From assembly GCF_018873765.1 (NCBI RefSeq), contig NC_057916.1, positions 11,736,001-11,800,000 on the forward strand: a DNA stretch of 64,000 bases, in the 5' to 3' direction. The notes beneath the pieces were generated by a model, which saw only the letters and a list, made by a program, of their open reading frames with translations, did no database searches and was not told the DNA's origin. Made by a program: the position numbers and the translations under genes. Of the stretch, positions 35,301 through 46,985 are shown piece by piece. Source of the stretch: Telopea speciosissima. Its lineage: Eukaryota; Streptophyta; Magnoliopsida; Proteales; Proteaceae. Positions within the stretch are counted from its first letter, which is position 1. Every line of letters starts with the position of its first letter.

Positions 35301-38300
35301 TCATCTTGTGTTGGAGAAAGTAGTTGTCAATATAATTAACACTTACGCACCCCAAGTTGGATTGGATTGAAGTAGTAAGATACAATTTTGGGAACACATG
35401 GATGGTTTAGTGCAAGGTTTTAGTCAAGGAGAAAAGATTATTATAGGGGGAGATCTGAATGGACATGTTGGGAGAGATCGTTGAGTCTATGAAGGAGTAC
35501 ATGGAGGAAATGGTTTTGGAGAGAGGAATGAGAAGGGGACTTTAGTTTAGATTTTGTTGTGGCTTATGATTTATCCATAGTAAACACATACTTTGAAAAA
35601 AGATGATCATTTAATTACCTTCAAAAGTGGGCATCATGGTAGCCAATAGATTTCTTTCTAATTAGAAGGTCCTATAGGTTGTTATGAAAGGATTGTAAGG
35701 TTATACCGGGGGAGAGCTTAACCACTCAACATAGATTAGTGGTCATTCATTTAGGGAGACTTGGTGGTGGGATTATGACATTCAAGCAGACATGGCAAAG
35801 GACTAAGGATGTAGAGGATTTAAAAAGGTATAAAGCTGCTATGAATGAAGCTAAGAAGCTTGTGGAAAAAGCAAGGGCAAAGAAATATGGGATCTCTATT
35901 ACAATTTGAGCACAAAGGGAAGGAAGAAAAGCTATCTATAAGATAGCTAAAATGAAGGGAAGGAAGAAAAGCTATCTATAAGATGTTTTAACCATGTTAG
36001 ATGCATCAAAAGTGAAGATGATAAAGTACTAATAAGCGATGAGGACATTAAGGAGAGATGGAAAAATTATTTCTATTGCTTACTAAATGGAGACACTTCG
36101 AGTATTAGTATCCCAGAAGGTTGTACTACTTGTCAAGATACCACATGTAATAGATAAATACGAAAAATTAGGGTGCCTAAAGTAAAAGAAGCTTTAAGGA
36201 GGATGAAAATAGGCAAGGCTCCTAGTACAGATGGGGTCACAATAGAAGTGTGGAAGATCTTAGGATTATGTGGTTTTTCTTGGCTGACCAAGCCGTTTAG
36301 TAAAATTAGGAGCACAAGGAAAATGCTAGATGAGTGGAGGAGAAGCATTGTGGTTCCGATTTATAAAAATAAAGGTGATATTCATGGCTGTAATAATTAA
36401 TTAACTATGGAGGCATAAAACTAAAGAGTACTATTATGAAGTTATGCAAGAGAGTTATTGAAACTCGCCTTAGAAAAGAAACTACTATTGACAGAAAACC
36501 AATTTGATTTATGCTAGGAAGATCCACAACAAAAACTATTTACTTAGGATACTCATGGAAAGATATAGAGATTGCAAAAAGAATCTCCATATAGTCTCTA
36601 TTGACCTAGAAAAAAGCTTATGACAGAGTCCCTAAAGTGTAAATTGGCATGTACCAAACAAGTGATGTGTTTCAATTTTCAAGTAAATATGTGGACACAA
36701 TTAAAGATATGTATAATAGTGTGGTGACTAGTGTAAGAACAATGGGGGTCAAGGTAGTGAATTCCCAATTATAATTGCATTACATCAAGGATCGGCTTTA
36801 AGCCCTTATTTGTTTGCGTTTATCATTGATGATCTAACTAGAGACATTCAAGATCAGGTTCCTTAGTGTATGCTTTTTGCTGATGATATTGTTTTGGTGG
36901 ATGAAATAAAAGTAAGGATTAGCACCAAGTTGGAACTATGGAGATCAACCTTGGAATTAAAAGGTTTTAACTTTTAATACAAGTAGAATGAAAACGGAGT
37001 ATTTGGTGTGTAACTTCAGTTACACTATGACGGATAAAGAGATTGTGAAAATTGATGAGAGGGAGATCCTTGCAAAGTGATTATTTTAGGTATATGGGCT
37101 CAATCATAAATAAAGAAGGAGAAATAGATGATGATGTTACATAGAGAATTAAAATAGGATGGATGAAATGGAGAGGTGCGTCCGGAGTGGTGTGATCGGC
37201 ATTTTTTTTAAAACTCAAAGGAAAATTCTATAGGACAGTCATACGACCGGCTATGATATATGGCACAAAATTTTGGCAAGTAAGAAACATTGTATAGATT
37301 AACTCAGTGTACTTGAGATGAGGTTGTTGGGATGGATGTGGTAAAACTAGGAAAGATAAAGTAAGGAATGATCGAATTAGAGCTGATTTGGGTGTAACTC
37401 CAATACATAATAAGCTGCGAGAAAGACATTTGAGGTAGCATGGCCATGTACAATGGAGGCTTTTAGATGCTCTAATACGGAGGAGTGATTTGATTCAAAT
37501 TGAAGGTTCTAAAAGAGACAGGGCAGACCTAAATGACTTTGGGAAAAGTGGTGAGGAAAGACATGCATAGATTTGGCCTTGTATCATGTATGACTTTGAA
37601 TAGAGCTGACTGGAGGGTAATGATCCATGTAGCCGACCCCAATTAGTTGGCATAAGGCTGAGTTGTTGTTTGGAAGTGGGAAGGAGACATTTTTTTTTAT
37701 TTGTTGGTTGTTTTTGGAATGCGTGTTAAGTATTTAAGTATGTTGGTACATTTTTAGGTATTTTGATATACTTCATGTTCTACTTCTATCTCCGTGTTTT
37801 GTTGGTTGAATATATTAGGCTATTCATTAAAAAAAAAAAATCCTGCTTTGTTGAGGGTAAACAATGTATTGTAAACAAGGGTGGAATTAGGAGCAAGGTT
37901 CTAAATCTCGGTTTTGAGGCCATTTTCGACCAGCCAGGAAATCAAAATTTACTAGGTTTCGGTCAAAACATGGTATTTTTTGTGCAAACTCGACATGTCA
38001 TGGGCTGGTCAAAACTGGTTGAAACTACCGAAACTGGGCTGGTTGAAATTGGTTAAAATTGGTCGAAACTCGTTGAAATTATCCAAATTTCCAAAATATT
38101 GTTGAAACCTGGTCGGTACAGTATTACATATGGGTTCTTGGGAAACCGAAATCTTGAACCATTAGGAGATAAAATATGGTCTCGGATCAAATTTCAATGC
38201 TGTGTCCTTATGTTTGTCCATATTTTCTGCATATAGTCCTTTAGTAAAGCAACGTTTCTTGCCAAAAAAGAAGCATATGCATGAATACAAATAGATTACT

Positions 38301-41192
38301 ACAAAAGGATTATTAGCTGCATTAGTTAATTTAACTTTCAAGGTAGTGCTTGCTGATCCAACATATGGACTAAAAGTACTTCAGTTTTACGGTTTTACCT
38401 AGCATTACTTCTCTCTCTCTCTCTCTCTCTTGGGGGGGGGGGGGGGAGGGGTGCTGCAATTAGAGTATGAAATGCAAATACCATAACACTATTTTTTTCC
38501 CTTCTGTATTGATATTTTGCCTAGTTTACTGTCACTCATTGCTGTATGAAATCTGTATATTAATAAAGCTAATATGTTGATTTTGCTCACTAGCATTTTA
38601 CACGAATGGTTCATGGGGAACAACAGCAACAACAGGTATTTTCATTGCTGCTGCAATTACAGATTGGCTTGATGGGTACATTGCTCGAAAGGTACTCAAC
38701 TTCTGAACGATTCTGAAAGAGACACATTGAATAATCTTTCCGTTGCTCCCATTTTATCTCATTTTTGTCTCTGGAACCTTTCTCCTTCTATGTGTATCAG
38801 ATGGGATTAGGAACGGTATTTGGTGCATTTTTGGACCCTGTAGCCGATAAGGTTTGAGCTCCTCCTTCGAACCCAAAAGAAAAGAGCCTCATGTTCATTG
38901 AGCTAGTTGAGTCAAATAAGACATGGTGTTCTGGTCAAGAAAAAGAGAAAAGAAAAAAGAAGGGAAAAATGTGAAACAATTTATTCTAGATGTCTGTACT
39001 AGGTCTTTGTTTGCTTATTCTGTTCATTGAATGCAGCTTATGGTTGCTGCAACCTTGGTGTTATTGTGTACCAGACCATTGGAAGTTGCTATGTTTGGAG
39101 AAGTACCATGGCTACTGCCTATACCTTCAATTGCCATAATTGGTAGAGAGGTGATTACCTGATCTCTACTGCATCTCATATACCTATACCACTACTTTGG
39201 GATTGACTTACACCCCTGGATATACCTTTTGTCTATATGTGTACTTTTCTTCTTTACATCTCAAATTTTTATGCTGCTCTAGTATTTTGAATGTATGCAT
39301 GCCACACTTAACATAGGTTCATCAATTAGACATCTTAACCCAGTAGAATTCTAGAAAATGAGGTTTGAGAATGTAGTGTTCTTGGTTGTATGATAAATAT
39401 TTTCCCCCCAACAAGAGGTTTATAATAATTCAAGAAACTGTTTTCATTCAATTCTAGCACTTGCAAAATCCCCACTTTTTTCTTAGATGTGAGTTTTCTG
39501 CACTTAATGACATTTTAGAACGAAAATTTTTAGCGTTGAGGCATCCTGTTAGACCAGTTTATGCCGAACTGTGCAAAATCTACTTATGGTGTACGACCTT
39601 GCAAGGTTCTGGCAAACTGCATTTGCAGCCTTTTCGGCCTTTTTTTTCCTTCTCTCTTTTTAGGTCATTTAAGAGGTAAAAGGCATCTTTCATTGCTCTT
39701 TCAATAACTTATTTTCTGATCTTTGGAATTGATCCAGCCAAATTAGACAGCAAAAGAAGAATGGGTTGGGGTGTCTACACAAGGTACTGTAAATCCAATC
39801 TTTTGAATCCCAAGCCACGTTTCTTCCACTCATTGGTTGTCATCAGTTGGGGTTGTTGAAGGATATGGAAAGGCGGTATTTTAATGAAGTATTCTATTGA
39901 ACTGGCTGTGCAAATGCTGTTTACATTGGCAAGAAGTTTGGCCTGATAAGATGAAACTTCTTGCACAATTGCTACTCTTGCATGTGTGTTGGTTGTGGCA
40001 TGCTAGCTAGTTTGAGAACATACAAACCCATAAAAAGCAGTATTACTCAATTTGGTTTAATAAATGGATCTATGTTTCTTAAAACAGCCATTGTTGTTGT
40101 CTAAGGTACTAATTATGGCTATCTTAGCATTTTTAATAACTTATGGTTCACTTACCCTGTTGTTTTGTCGTCGTTGCTTTCTTCGTCAATAGAACAATTG
40201 AGATAACCGAGCAAACCTCCTGATGGTTAACATCTTCTGTACCAAGACACCATTGTAACAGCTGGTTCATGTGTTACAGAACCTTAGGGAGCTTGCTTCA
40301 GCAATACCTGCTTCATAATACTCCAACTGTGGCCAAACCATATCAAATCATGGTTGGCTCATTTTGATAGCCTATAGGCTCTAACTTTAGCTAGAAGTAA
40401 TGAAACTGTATGGTATTTACTCTCGTGGAGTTGAATTATTTTCCAGGTTTGATAATTTTACCTCACCCCCCCCCCCCCCCTTTTGGCTGTTGAAAATTTT
40501 CCAATGAACACTTTTAGTTTATCAAAGATCTACGTGGCTCTTTTTAACTATGCATGGGCATCCTGATTGGGACCAAAATGTGGCTTGTTCCTGCAGTAAT
40601 TGTTGTTGCTTCTTCTGGTTATTATGTTTATATCATATGAAGATATTTCAAACGTTATTTGCTTCCCACCCCCTCGTTTTTGTAGATAACAATGTCAGCA
40701 GTAAGGGAATGGGCTGCTTCACAAAATAGCAAAGTTCTTGAGGTTCTTTCTCACCTATACCTCCCTACCATTTTACAAAACCATTGGGATGCTAATTGTT
40801 TATACTTAATTCCCGATATAATTCAAAAAGTGTTACTTGTCAGGCTGTTGCTGTAAATAATCTTGGGAAGTGGAAAACAGCTACACAAATGACTGCATTG
40901 ACTGCGCTATTGGCTGCACGAGACAGCAGGTAATAGAATAATATTATATTATTCTCCTGAATTACTTCATAAATATCCATACTAATTCTTAAGACTCAGA
41001 AGGAGGGAAAATTCCTCATTTTGGATGTTGGAAAATTCTTTAATTTCCATTTTCATGTTTGCAAATTTCAGTCTAACAGGGTCAGAAATTCTAGTTGCCT
41101 CTGGTGTTATTTTACTTTACATCTCAGCCGGTCTTGCCGTGTGGTCATTGGCCGTGTACATGAGGAAGATATGGAGAATGTTGCTGAAGTAG
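32354..41192 (+). CDS. PGPS1: CDP-diacylglycerol--glycerol-3-phosphate 3-phosphatidyltransferase (PGP synthase)
   Basis: Makes phosphatidylglycerophosphate from CDP-diacylglycerol and glycerol 3-phosphate, the committed step to phosphatidylglycerol in plastids and mitochondria. Seven exons join in frame: 32354-32897, 38594-38691, 38801-38851, 39037-39150, 40686-40742, 40844-40929 and 41072-41192, giving 356 residues. The N-terminal 150 residues are basic, Ser/Gly-rich and act presumably as a dual plastid/mitochondrial transit region. The CDP-alcohol phosphotransferase signature is complete: D205-WL-D208-G209-YI-A212-R213, then G222, D226 and D230. Hydrophobic membrane segments surround it ([28 protein letters not shown]). 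The end [10 protein letters not shown] is close to Arabidopsis PGPS1, which, with PGPS2, is the nearest relative; the number 1 versus 2 is not certain. Intron 1 is 5.7 kb and carries several transposons, but its splice sites are intact. Confidence 0.93.
33230..33960 (-). mobile_element. Ty1/copia retrotransposon fragment
   Basis: In PGP synthase intron 1, minus strand. It encodes the linker after integrase and the start of a copia reverse transcriptase ([33 protein letters not shown]), a pattern specific to Ty1/copia. Only this part of the element is present and no LTRs were seen; it is a broken fragment, with the frame interrupted. Confidence 0.85.
34441..34560. repeat. 72-bp tandem duplication in PGP synthase intron 1
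   Basis: GGCTCTGTCTCATTGA and TTGCTCATTAAGTTCCAATT occur at 34441 and again at 34513, a period of 72 bp with one or two differences. No coding value. Confidence 0.8.
34990..37672 (+). mobile_element. decayed, near full-length RTE LINE
   Basis: In PGP synthase intron 1, same strand as the gene. In order it shows an apurinic endonuclease ([10 protein letters not shown] near 35130, NTYAPQVG near 35340, GGDLNGHVG near 35450), a reverse transcriptase ([17 protein letters not shown] near 36210, [11 protein letters not shown] near 36350, [13 protein letters not shown] near 36790, [11 protein letters not shown] near 36870), and the 3' tail GATCCATGTAGCCGACCCCA ending in GTTGTTGTTT. Many stops and frame changes interrupt it (for example within 35480-35700 and 36400-36660), so it is inactive. 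The 5' start is approximate and no target duplication was fixed. Confidence 0.88.
37894..38160. mobile_element. 267-bp hAT-like element made of GGTCGAAAC words
   Basis: A perfect 8-bp target duplication ATTAGGAG flanks it (37886-37893 and 38161-38168). Ends are inverted: CAAGGTTCTAAATCTCGG at left and GGTTCAAGATTTCGG read from the right. The interior repeats TGGTCGAAAC, TGGTTGAAAC and CGAAACTGG with drift. The same word and same left end occur at 2782-2875 and 3470-3724. No coding capacity. Confidence 0.85.
38406..38452. repeat. TC microsatellite followed by poly-G
   Basis: About twelve TC units, then TTGGGGGGGG-type guanine run, in PGP synthase intron 1 about 140 bp before exon 2. Length is likely variable and error-prone. 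Confidence 0.75.
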
Positions 41193-42429
41193 GTTTGTCC
41201 TTTTGTTGTTGAGCTTGCCAGCGAGAGGGTAGTCACTTTGGGTTTATGCTGGGAAAAAAAAAAATTTAAGTCCCCATTTTTTAATTCTTATATGCCCCAA
41301 TGCAATGACCAATCTATATCCACCTCCATTGACACAAGTGGTACTTCTTCAGATAAAGGAGCTGACAGGGAAGCTGTTTCCTCGAAGTCCCAGCATTTCT
41401 AAATTAGTTTCTGTCGAAACTGGTCAGGTGGAGGAAATAATTCATGTTTTGTTGCTTCACTTTCATTGATCAAGAAGTGATGATTTGGGCTAACTGTGTG
41501 ATGTGTTACAGTCTAAAAACTCTTTAGGATCCAACATACTTGGGGGTGAATTGGGAGGAATGTCCACCTCTAAACTATTGTAAGATATTTTAGATGTCCA
41601 TAGCAGATGTTTTCTGGGCATTTTGTTACTTTCTTGGTGGCTCTTCAACACATCTGCTCATCAAGAATAGTTTTTATGGAGCACTGTCCCTCCTGTCAAT
41701 CTCTCAAGTGGAGAAAATTTGGAAGTTTGGTTTAATAGGTGGCAAGTATTGAAGATGTTTGAGGAAGTCTTGATGGAAACAGTATGTAAACATAAATGAT
41801 TAAGTTGAAAGTATGTAGATGATCTTGCAAGAGGTCTATATTGAGATGAATTTTAGTTGCTGAATTGCCGAGGAACAAAAGCAGATTGTAGCCTTTCTAC
41901 AAAGTAAAGATGAAACAAAAAAGAATCGAAGTAGATAGAATCTGTTTTTTCTTTTCCTTTTGTTTCATACATTCGTGGGCTCAGAGCTTAATCAATTTCA
42001 GTTCATTGGTTTAACTATTTTTTTTTACTTTCACTATTCCGAAGTCAAAAAAAAAGGGTTATTGGAACATAGAACTAGAGAGGATGGGTACCAGCTAGAA
42101 GTGATCAATTATTCCAGCTAGAGTGATTTAATAACTCCCCAACTGAAGTTGTTGTTTGAAAATGTACATGTATATCCAAAGGTGAAGTTGTGTATGTTTG
42201 GTCTATGAGGATCCTGTTCCTGGAGAGAAGAGGTAAGAGATGGGAGACTGGCTCATAGGATCTCTTTAGGCACTCGAGTCCTACTCTAATGATCGTACGG
42301 TCAACACTCAACACGTGGCCCTTTTGCTTTCAGAAATGCCCCACTGCTTGTAAAAATGAACATAAATGCTACATAATCAGCCTGGCTGCGCTTTGCTTAG
42401 GAAGTATTATGAGGGTTCATATTATTGGG
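41193..42429. other. 3' flank of PGP synthase gene
   Basis: The 3' untranslated region should occupy the first few hundred bases. No further gene or RNA is recognised. Sequence is moderately AT-rich with single-copy appearance. Confidence 0.4.
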
Positions 42430-42655
42430 AAAAAATTCTGTCCAATTACCTAAAAGTGTAGTGCAGTACAATTCAGGGTGGAGATGCAGACACATGGCAG
42501 ACGAGATATCCAGTTGTGTCAAGCTCGAGAAGAAAGAAAGTAAAAAAACTGGGGTGATGGAGCTCAGACCGTTGGATGTCGTGCCTACCAAGTGTCAACC
42601 TCTCCACCCTGAACTACACCGCACTGCACCATAGAGGAATTGGAGAGGATTTTAA
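42430..42655. mobile_element. foldback MITE, GTGCAGTG family, second copy
   Basis: The left arm (TCCAATTACC, AGTGTAGTGCAGTACA, TTCAGGGTGGAGATGC) pairs with the right arm read in reverse (TCCAATTCCTC, GGTGCAGTGCGGTGTAG, TTCAGGGTGGAGAGG). Arms are about 65 bp. It shares words and layout with 31064-31231, although the arms differ too much for a recent common copy. Confidence 0.75.
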
Positions 42656-42933
42656 GTGCCATCAGTGCACTTCACCGGTGTACTTTCACTCTCTTCTTTT
42701 TTATTTGAAGAAACATTTTCTTTTGAATTTGTCATCTCAATTCCTTGCCAATCTGTATACCAATGGTTAAAATTTTTTTTTAAAATTTTTGAAGTAAAAC
42801 AAGGGTAGATCTGTCCGATCAATATAAGTATCGGATCCTGATACCAATTACTATATCGTCACTCTCAAGCCATTTCAAGGGGTTTTTTGAGCTGTGCTTT
42901 GCTCTTGGCTTCTCCCTTATTATGATCACTCTC

Positions 42934-43058
42934 ATGTTGTGTTTGGTATGCATTCTTAGAATACAGTTGAGGATTTCAAATTTTTGGATAATAAAAACAA
43001 CTATTTTTATCATCTGAGAATGCGAAATCAACCTAGAATGCATACCAAACACAGCCTC
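42934..43058. mobile_element. foldback MITE, GTGTTTGGTATGCATTCT ends
   Basis: GTTGTGTTTGGTATGCATTC on the left and GCTGTGTTTGGTATGCATTC read from the right form about 20 bp of near-perfect inverted ends, with a 90-bp AT-rich middle. No coding capacity; target duplication not clear. Confidence 0.8.
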
Positions 43059-43479
43059 AGTTTCCTCAATTATTAAGTGGTTCTGTTCTGAGGGACTTTA
43101 AAACAATTGACAAAAGGGACAAGAACAAAATGTACACATTATCCAGTTATTTAGTGAGCCCACCATTTCATTTCACTCTCTCTCTCCTTCACACAAGTCA
43201 CAACATCATTACAAACGAAAGCTGAGGAAGAGAACTACTTACTAGAGAAGAGAGGACTCCATCTCAGTAACAGAAAAGCTAATGGATCATCTGTCGTATA
43301 CCATACAAGAAGCCAACAGGAAAACGACGGGAAGAATGCTCCAACCACACACTTACTCCTCCTCTCTCTTTCTCCAATAGAGATTAGAAGCATTGACTTT
43401 TCTCCTCCCCAAGAAATTTCCTTCCTGTCCTTGCCTTTCGCCCTTATTACTTATGAAGGCGGAAGGCCAAATCATATTG

Positions 43480-43835
43480 GATCGGTTGAATCATTCTATT
43501 TTGAATTAGAATCGGCAGCACCCGATCCCATTTCTATGGATCCACTGAGCCCTCTTTATGAATCGCTATTGTTTCATATTTAATCTCACTATTTGGTATT
43601 GTTTCTTTCTTTTACTAACTAAAAATCAAAGATTTTGAGAAATCTTCGCTTTTTCTTTTAGGGTTTCAATTGATTCCAAGTCAATTCCGAACAAATTGCA
43701 ACCAATTCCAAGTTTGGATCGGAATCGTGGAGGCCAATCCTATGTACAAATCCAAACCCATTCCAACGGATCGGAGTTGTTGAAGCCGACCCCATGCAAC
43801 GATTCCATACCCTTGAACCTTGTTATAAGAAGATT
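43480..43835. repeat. GGAATCGGATC-type repeat ending in CAAGGTTC
   Basis: Read from the right, it starts ACAAGGTTCAAGGGTATGG and continues with GGAATCG, CCGATCC and TTGGAATTGG words. This matches the pattern of the other CAAGGTTYTAAA-ended repeats in the window. The far end is not defined. Confidence 0.45.
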
Positions 43836-44070
43836 GTAGTGAGTTAGAAGAGCATTTAACTCTGCTAGCGTAGTTGATTTTGCCGTGCCAGTTAGTCGGG
43901 GAATGTACAGTTTTGCTACACATGTTCTTTTTCTTCCACAAATGCCCCACTTTCTAATACCTTAAAAGTCCCATGGCCATGAGCTCGGGGGATTAAAAAC
44001 CAAAAAAAAAAGGCATTCAATGGTCAATAGAAAAGAGGTTCACGTCCGTATCAGTCTTTCAAGTTCATTC

Positions 44071-44076
44071 TATAAA
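44071..44076 (+). promoter_or_regulatory. candidate TATA box of the SGR9-like gene
   Basis: TATAAA lies 106 bp before the preferred start codon, with a CT/CA dinucleotide tract (about 44113-44145) between them, a common layout for plant core promoters and leaders. This is positional inference only. Confidence 0.45.
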
Positions 44077-44112
44077 CCAAACGTTCTCCAACTCCCTCAC
44101 CTTCCCAAAGAG

Positions 44113-44144
<32 letters not shown>

Positions 44145-44148
<4 letters not shown>

Positions 44149-44153
44149 CATGA
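44145..44153 (+). promoter_or_regulatory. minimal upstream ORF in SGR9-like leader
   Basis: ATGACATGA is a two-codon upstream reading frame (Met-Thr-stop) 32 bp before the preferred start. It overlaps a second ATG at 44150 that is in frame with the main protein, so initiation may be divided between these starts. Confidence 0.5.
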
Positions 44154-44176
44154 TTAACATCATAGATGCATTCTCC

Positions 44177-45016
44177 ATGGACGAGAAGAAAGAGAAGGAT
44201 CCCAGCGAGATAATCATGGCAGCAATCTACTCCCTCAACACCCACCAATTCTCCGATCTGATGAACTCTGTCTCGTCGGAGTTCCGACGTCATGACCACC
44301 ACCTCTGTTCCCTTCTCCGCTCCTCCACGCGCTTCCCACTAACTCTCCTCCACCTCCAAACCATTTCCCTTCACCACAAAGCCCTCTTAATAGCTCGTTA
44401 TCTCCTATCCACCCTCACACACCTCACACACTTCTTGGAAACCTCCCCTTCCTCCTCCTCCTCCCTCAAATTGAACTTGAGAGACCTCGACGCTGCCTTG
44501 CTTCTCATGCTGCTCTGCGAAGTTCATCAGCAGGCACCCCAAGCTTTACAGGGTTCTCCAGCCGAATGGCACATAGTTCTCAACGACTACGTAGTGCGTA
44601 GTCGCTTGTTGACGTTGGCCGGTCTTGGAGTGTCTAGTAGTGCTGTCTTGACTCCGTATGTCGATTTAACGATAAAGTGCCGGAGGTTTCTTGATGCAGT
44701 AGGTTGTGGTGATGAGATGGTGAGGGAGGTGGCGGCGTCGGTGGCAGCGGTGGTGGTGTTGCCGTCAGTGGAGATAGGTGGTTGTGGTGGTGTGGAGTGT
44801 GTCATATGCAGGGAAGAGATTAGGGAAGGGAGGGAGATGTGTGGATTGCCATGTGAACACTTGTTTCATTGGATGTGTGTGGTGCCATGGCTGAAGAAGA
44901 GGAACACTTGTCCTTGCTGCCGCTTTCAGCTTCCCACCGACGATGTCTTCGGTGAGATTCAGAGGTTGTGGGGGATTCTCATCACCAAAAATGGAATGAA
45001 CTCTGTGAAGATATAG
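44177..45016 (+). CDS. SGR9: RING-H2 E3 ubiquitin ligase, SGR9-like
   Basis: Ortholog candidate of Arabidopsis SHOOT GRAVITROPISM 9, an amyloplast-associated E3 ligase that modulates amyloplast-actin interaction in gravity sensing. Intronless, 279 residues from ATG 44177; an in-frame ATG at 44150 would add nine residues, but the alignment MDEKKEKDPSEIIMAAIYSL with the known MEEENTTIIMASLSAL start favours 44177, which also has the better context (CTCCATGGA). The N-terminal two thirds is the SGR9-type helical region (LRDLDAALLLMLLCEVHQ). The C-terminal RING-H2 at about residues 208-248 has CVIC, then CEHLFHWMC, then CPCC with the expected spacing. The tail CRFQLPTDDVFGEIQRLW is nearly identical to SGR9. 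Function in this plant is inferred from homology. Confidence 0.9.
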   Translation: MDEKKEKDPSEIIMAAIYSLNTHQFSDLMNSVSSEFRRHDHHLCSLLRSSTRFPLTLLHLQTISLHHKALLIARYLLSTLTHLTHFLETSPSSSSSLKLNLRDLDAALLLMLLCEVHQQAPQALQGSPAEWHIVLNDYVVRSRLLTLAGLGVSSSAVLTPYVDLTIKCRRFLDAVGCGDEMVREVAASVAAVVVLPSVEIGGCGGVECVICREEIREGREMCGLPCEHLFHWMCVVPWLKKRNTCPCCRFQLPTDDVFGEIQRLWGILITKNGMNSVKI

Positions 45017-46985
45017 AAGAATTACTATCTTTGATGCCAAAGAATGTCATTTTCTTGTATAAATCAAATGGTTCAAGGGCTGAAGGGCATCTGTATGTGT
45101 ATTGTATAATGTCATTAGTTGGGCCATGGTGATCCAATGGAATACTGAGAATCTGAGACTGATGATGCTTCTTCCTACACTCCATACATCATTGCCTTTT
45201 CTTATAATCCATAAAAAAATTCAAGATCGAATTTTTCTGGTGGGGTAATACTATGAGATGCTTTCCCTTCCTTTCATGGATAGATCAATACCATTACCAT
45301 TGATAGTCAAAAAGTGCTTTTTTCTGTAAAAAAACAGCTCTTTTACTGGAATTGGCCCCATACACACCGAAAGGAGCAGTTGACAATTGAATCCATTTTC
45401 CCCTTTCTTAAGCTGGTGGACCACATCTATGATAGCTGGAGGAGAGGCTTCACTAGCACCAGAATGAAGAATCTGAAGATGATACAAAATAGAAAGGCAT
45501 TTTGCCGGTGCAGTTTGCCAGTGAACGGTGGCCGATACCATGAACTAAAACCTTGCTTCCTTTGAATGTAAAAAGGTTCCCCCCCCCCCCCCTTTTCCCA
45601 AACTTAACCCTGACAAAATGTCATTATTATATATTATCCAGGTCTGGTTATGAGCAGCCCACTTAAGTTTATCAAATGCCCATCCTCATTGTGTCATGTG
45701 GGATGATGATGCACTGGAAGAAGGGAAAAGAGAATGGCATAAGTTTGATGAGAAGTATTTTTAATGGTCCATCTCAACTGCTTGAGCTATCAGCTACTTA
45801 AGTCTTTAACAGGTTTTTACCAACAAAAAAAAAAAGTCTTTAACAGGTTGCTTCAAAAGTCAATTCAAATTGTTACATATAACTATATGATTTTGATTGC
45901 CTCTGATTGTAATTGTATAAGATTAACACATTTCCAGAATTGGTTAGATAATTAATAGGATCATACTTTATCAGATCAGTTAAGAAACCTAAAATCTTCC
46001 AACCAAAAGAGAAAAAAAAAAAAAAAGTAAAAAACATACTACCTCATTGTAACTGATTGGATTCAGATGAGATGGCAGCTCTAGTTCAGACCATCTCCGG
46101 GACCATTACCCTTTGTTTTATTCTTCAAATTCTTCTGGTCCGGGCAAACCTGCCCTGATATAATATCACAAAATTTATGCTGAGGGCTCATAGGGAACAT
46201 CGAGAGCATGACTTGTTCTCATCCTTGAACTAAAATGTCCATTAGAGCAACCATAGACCCTCTATTATTGAATAACAAAAACCAGACAACTGACAGAACA
46301 ACCCCTCCCTGAATGGTACTAAACAAAACGAAAGGATACTACTAGGCAAAGAGAGCAGACAAATACAGCTGATATTTTCTTCCTATAATTCTCAGATGAT
46401 AGAAACTACCAAGGAAACAGCTTGAAAATTTTATGGGGGGGTGGGAAAAAGAGTGGGTGAGGGGGAGGAGTTTTCCATGAATATCATAACAAGAACTAAC
46501 CTTATCCGATGATAGAATGATGCAGATCACCGAGAACCTTCTGAAGACAATCATCATTGAAGCATTTTCCAGTCAAATATATCAAAAGCATTCTATTGGC
46601 AGTACGTAGCTGAAACTTGACATGTAAGCAGAGGACCTTGAGGTCTACCCTTCCATGAAATTTATCCCCATCCAACTTGCCTTATGATGGCAGAACTAAG
46701 TGCTCATACATATATGCTTAAACCCTAATATTTTAGCCCAACATAAAATTATCTTGCATCTCCTTAACAAAGTAATTAATTGAATCTTCCCCATTTTGAA
46801 AATATTTAACCATGTTTCTTAAGAGGGGAAAAAATTAGCATCTGTACCCCATTTCTAAAGGCAGAAGAAACAGATGCATGTATTCTATACAAATTTTTTC
46901 CGCTTGGATTATAAGTACATGCCGTACAAAATTCTTTCTATAACTATAGCTAAATTGTTATAAAACACACCTATGTGTGCAGATC
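45017..46985. other. intergenic DNA, no gene seen
   Basis: The first part is the 3' flank of the RING gene. A poly-C run lies at about 45577-45591. No family-level similarity, RNA gene or clear repeat was recognised in the rest. Confidence 0.45.

Noticed and set aside
32354-41192. PGP synthase as a pseudogene because of its transposon-filled intron
   Set aside because: All exon phases agree, the active-site motif is complete and the stop is at the expected place, so the gene looks intact.
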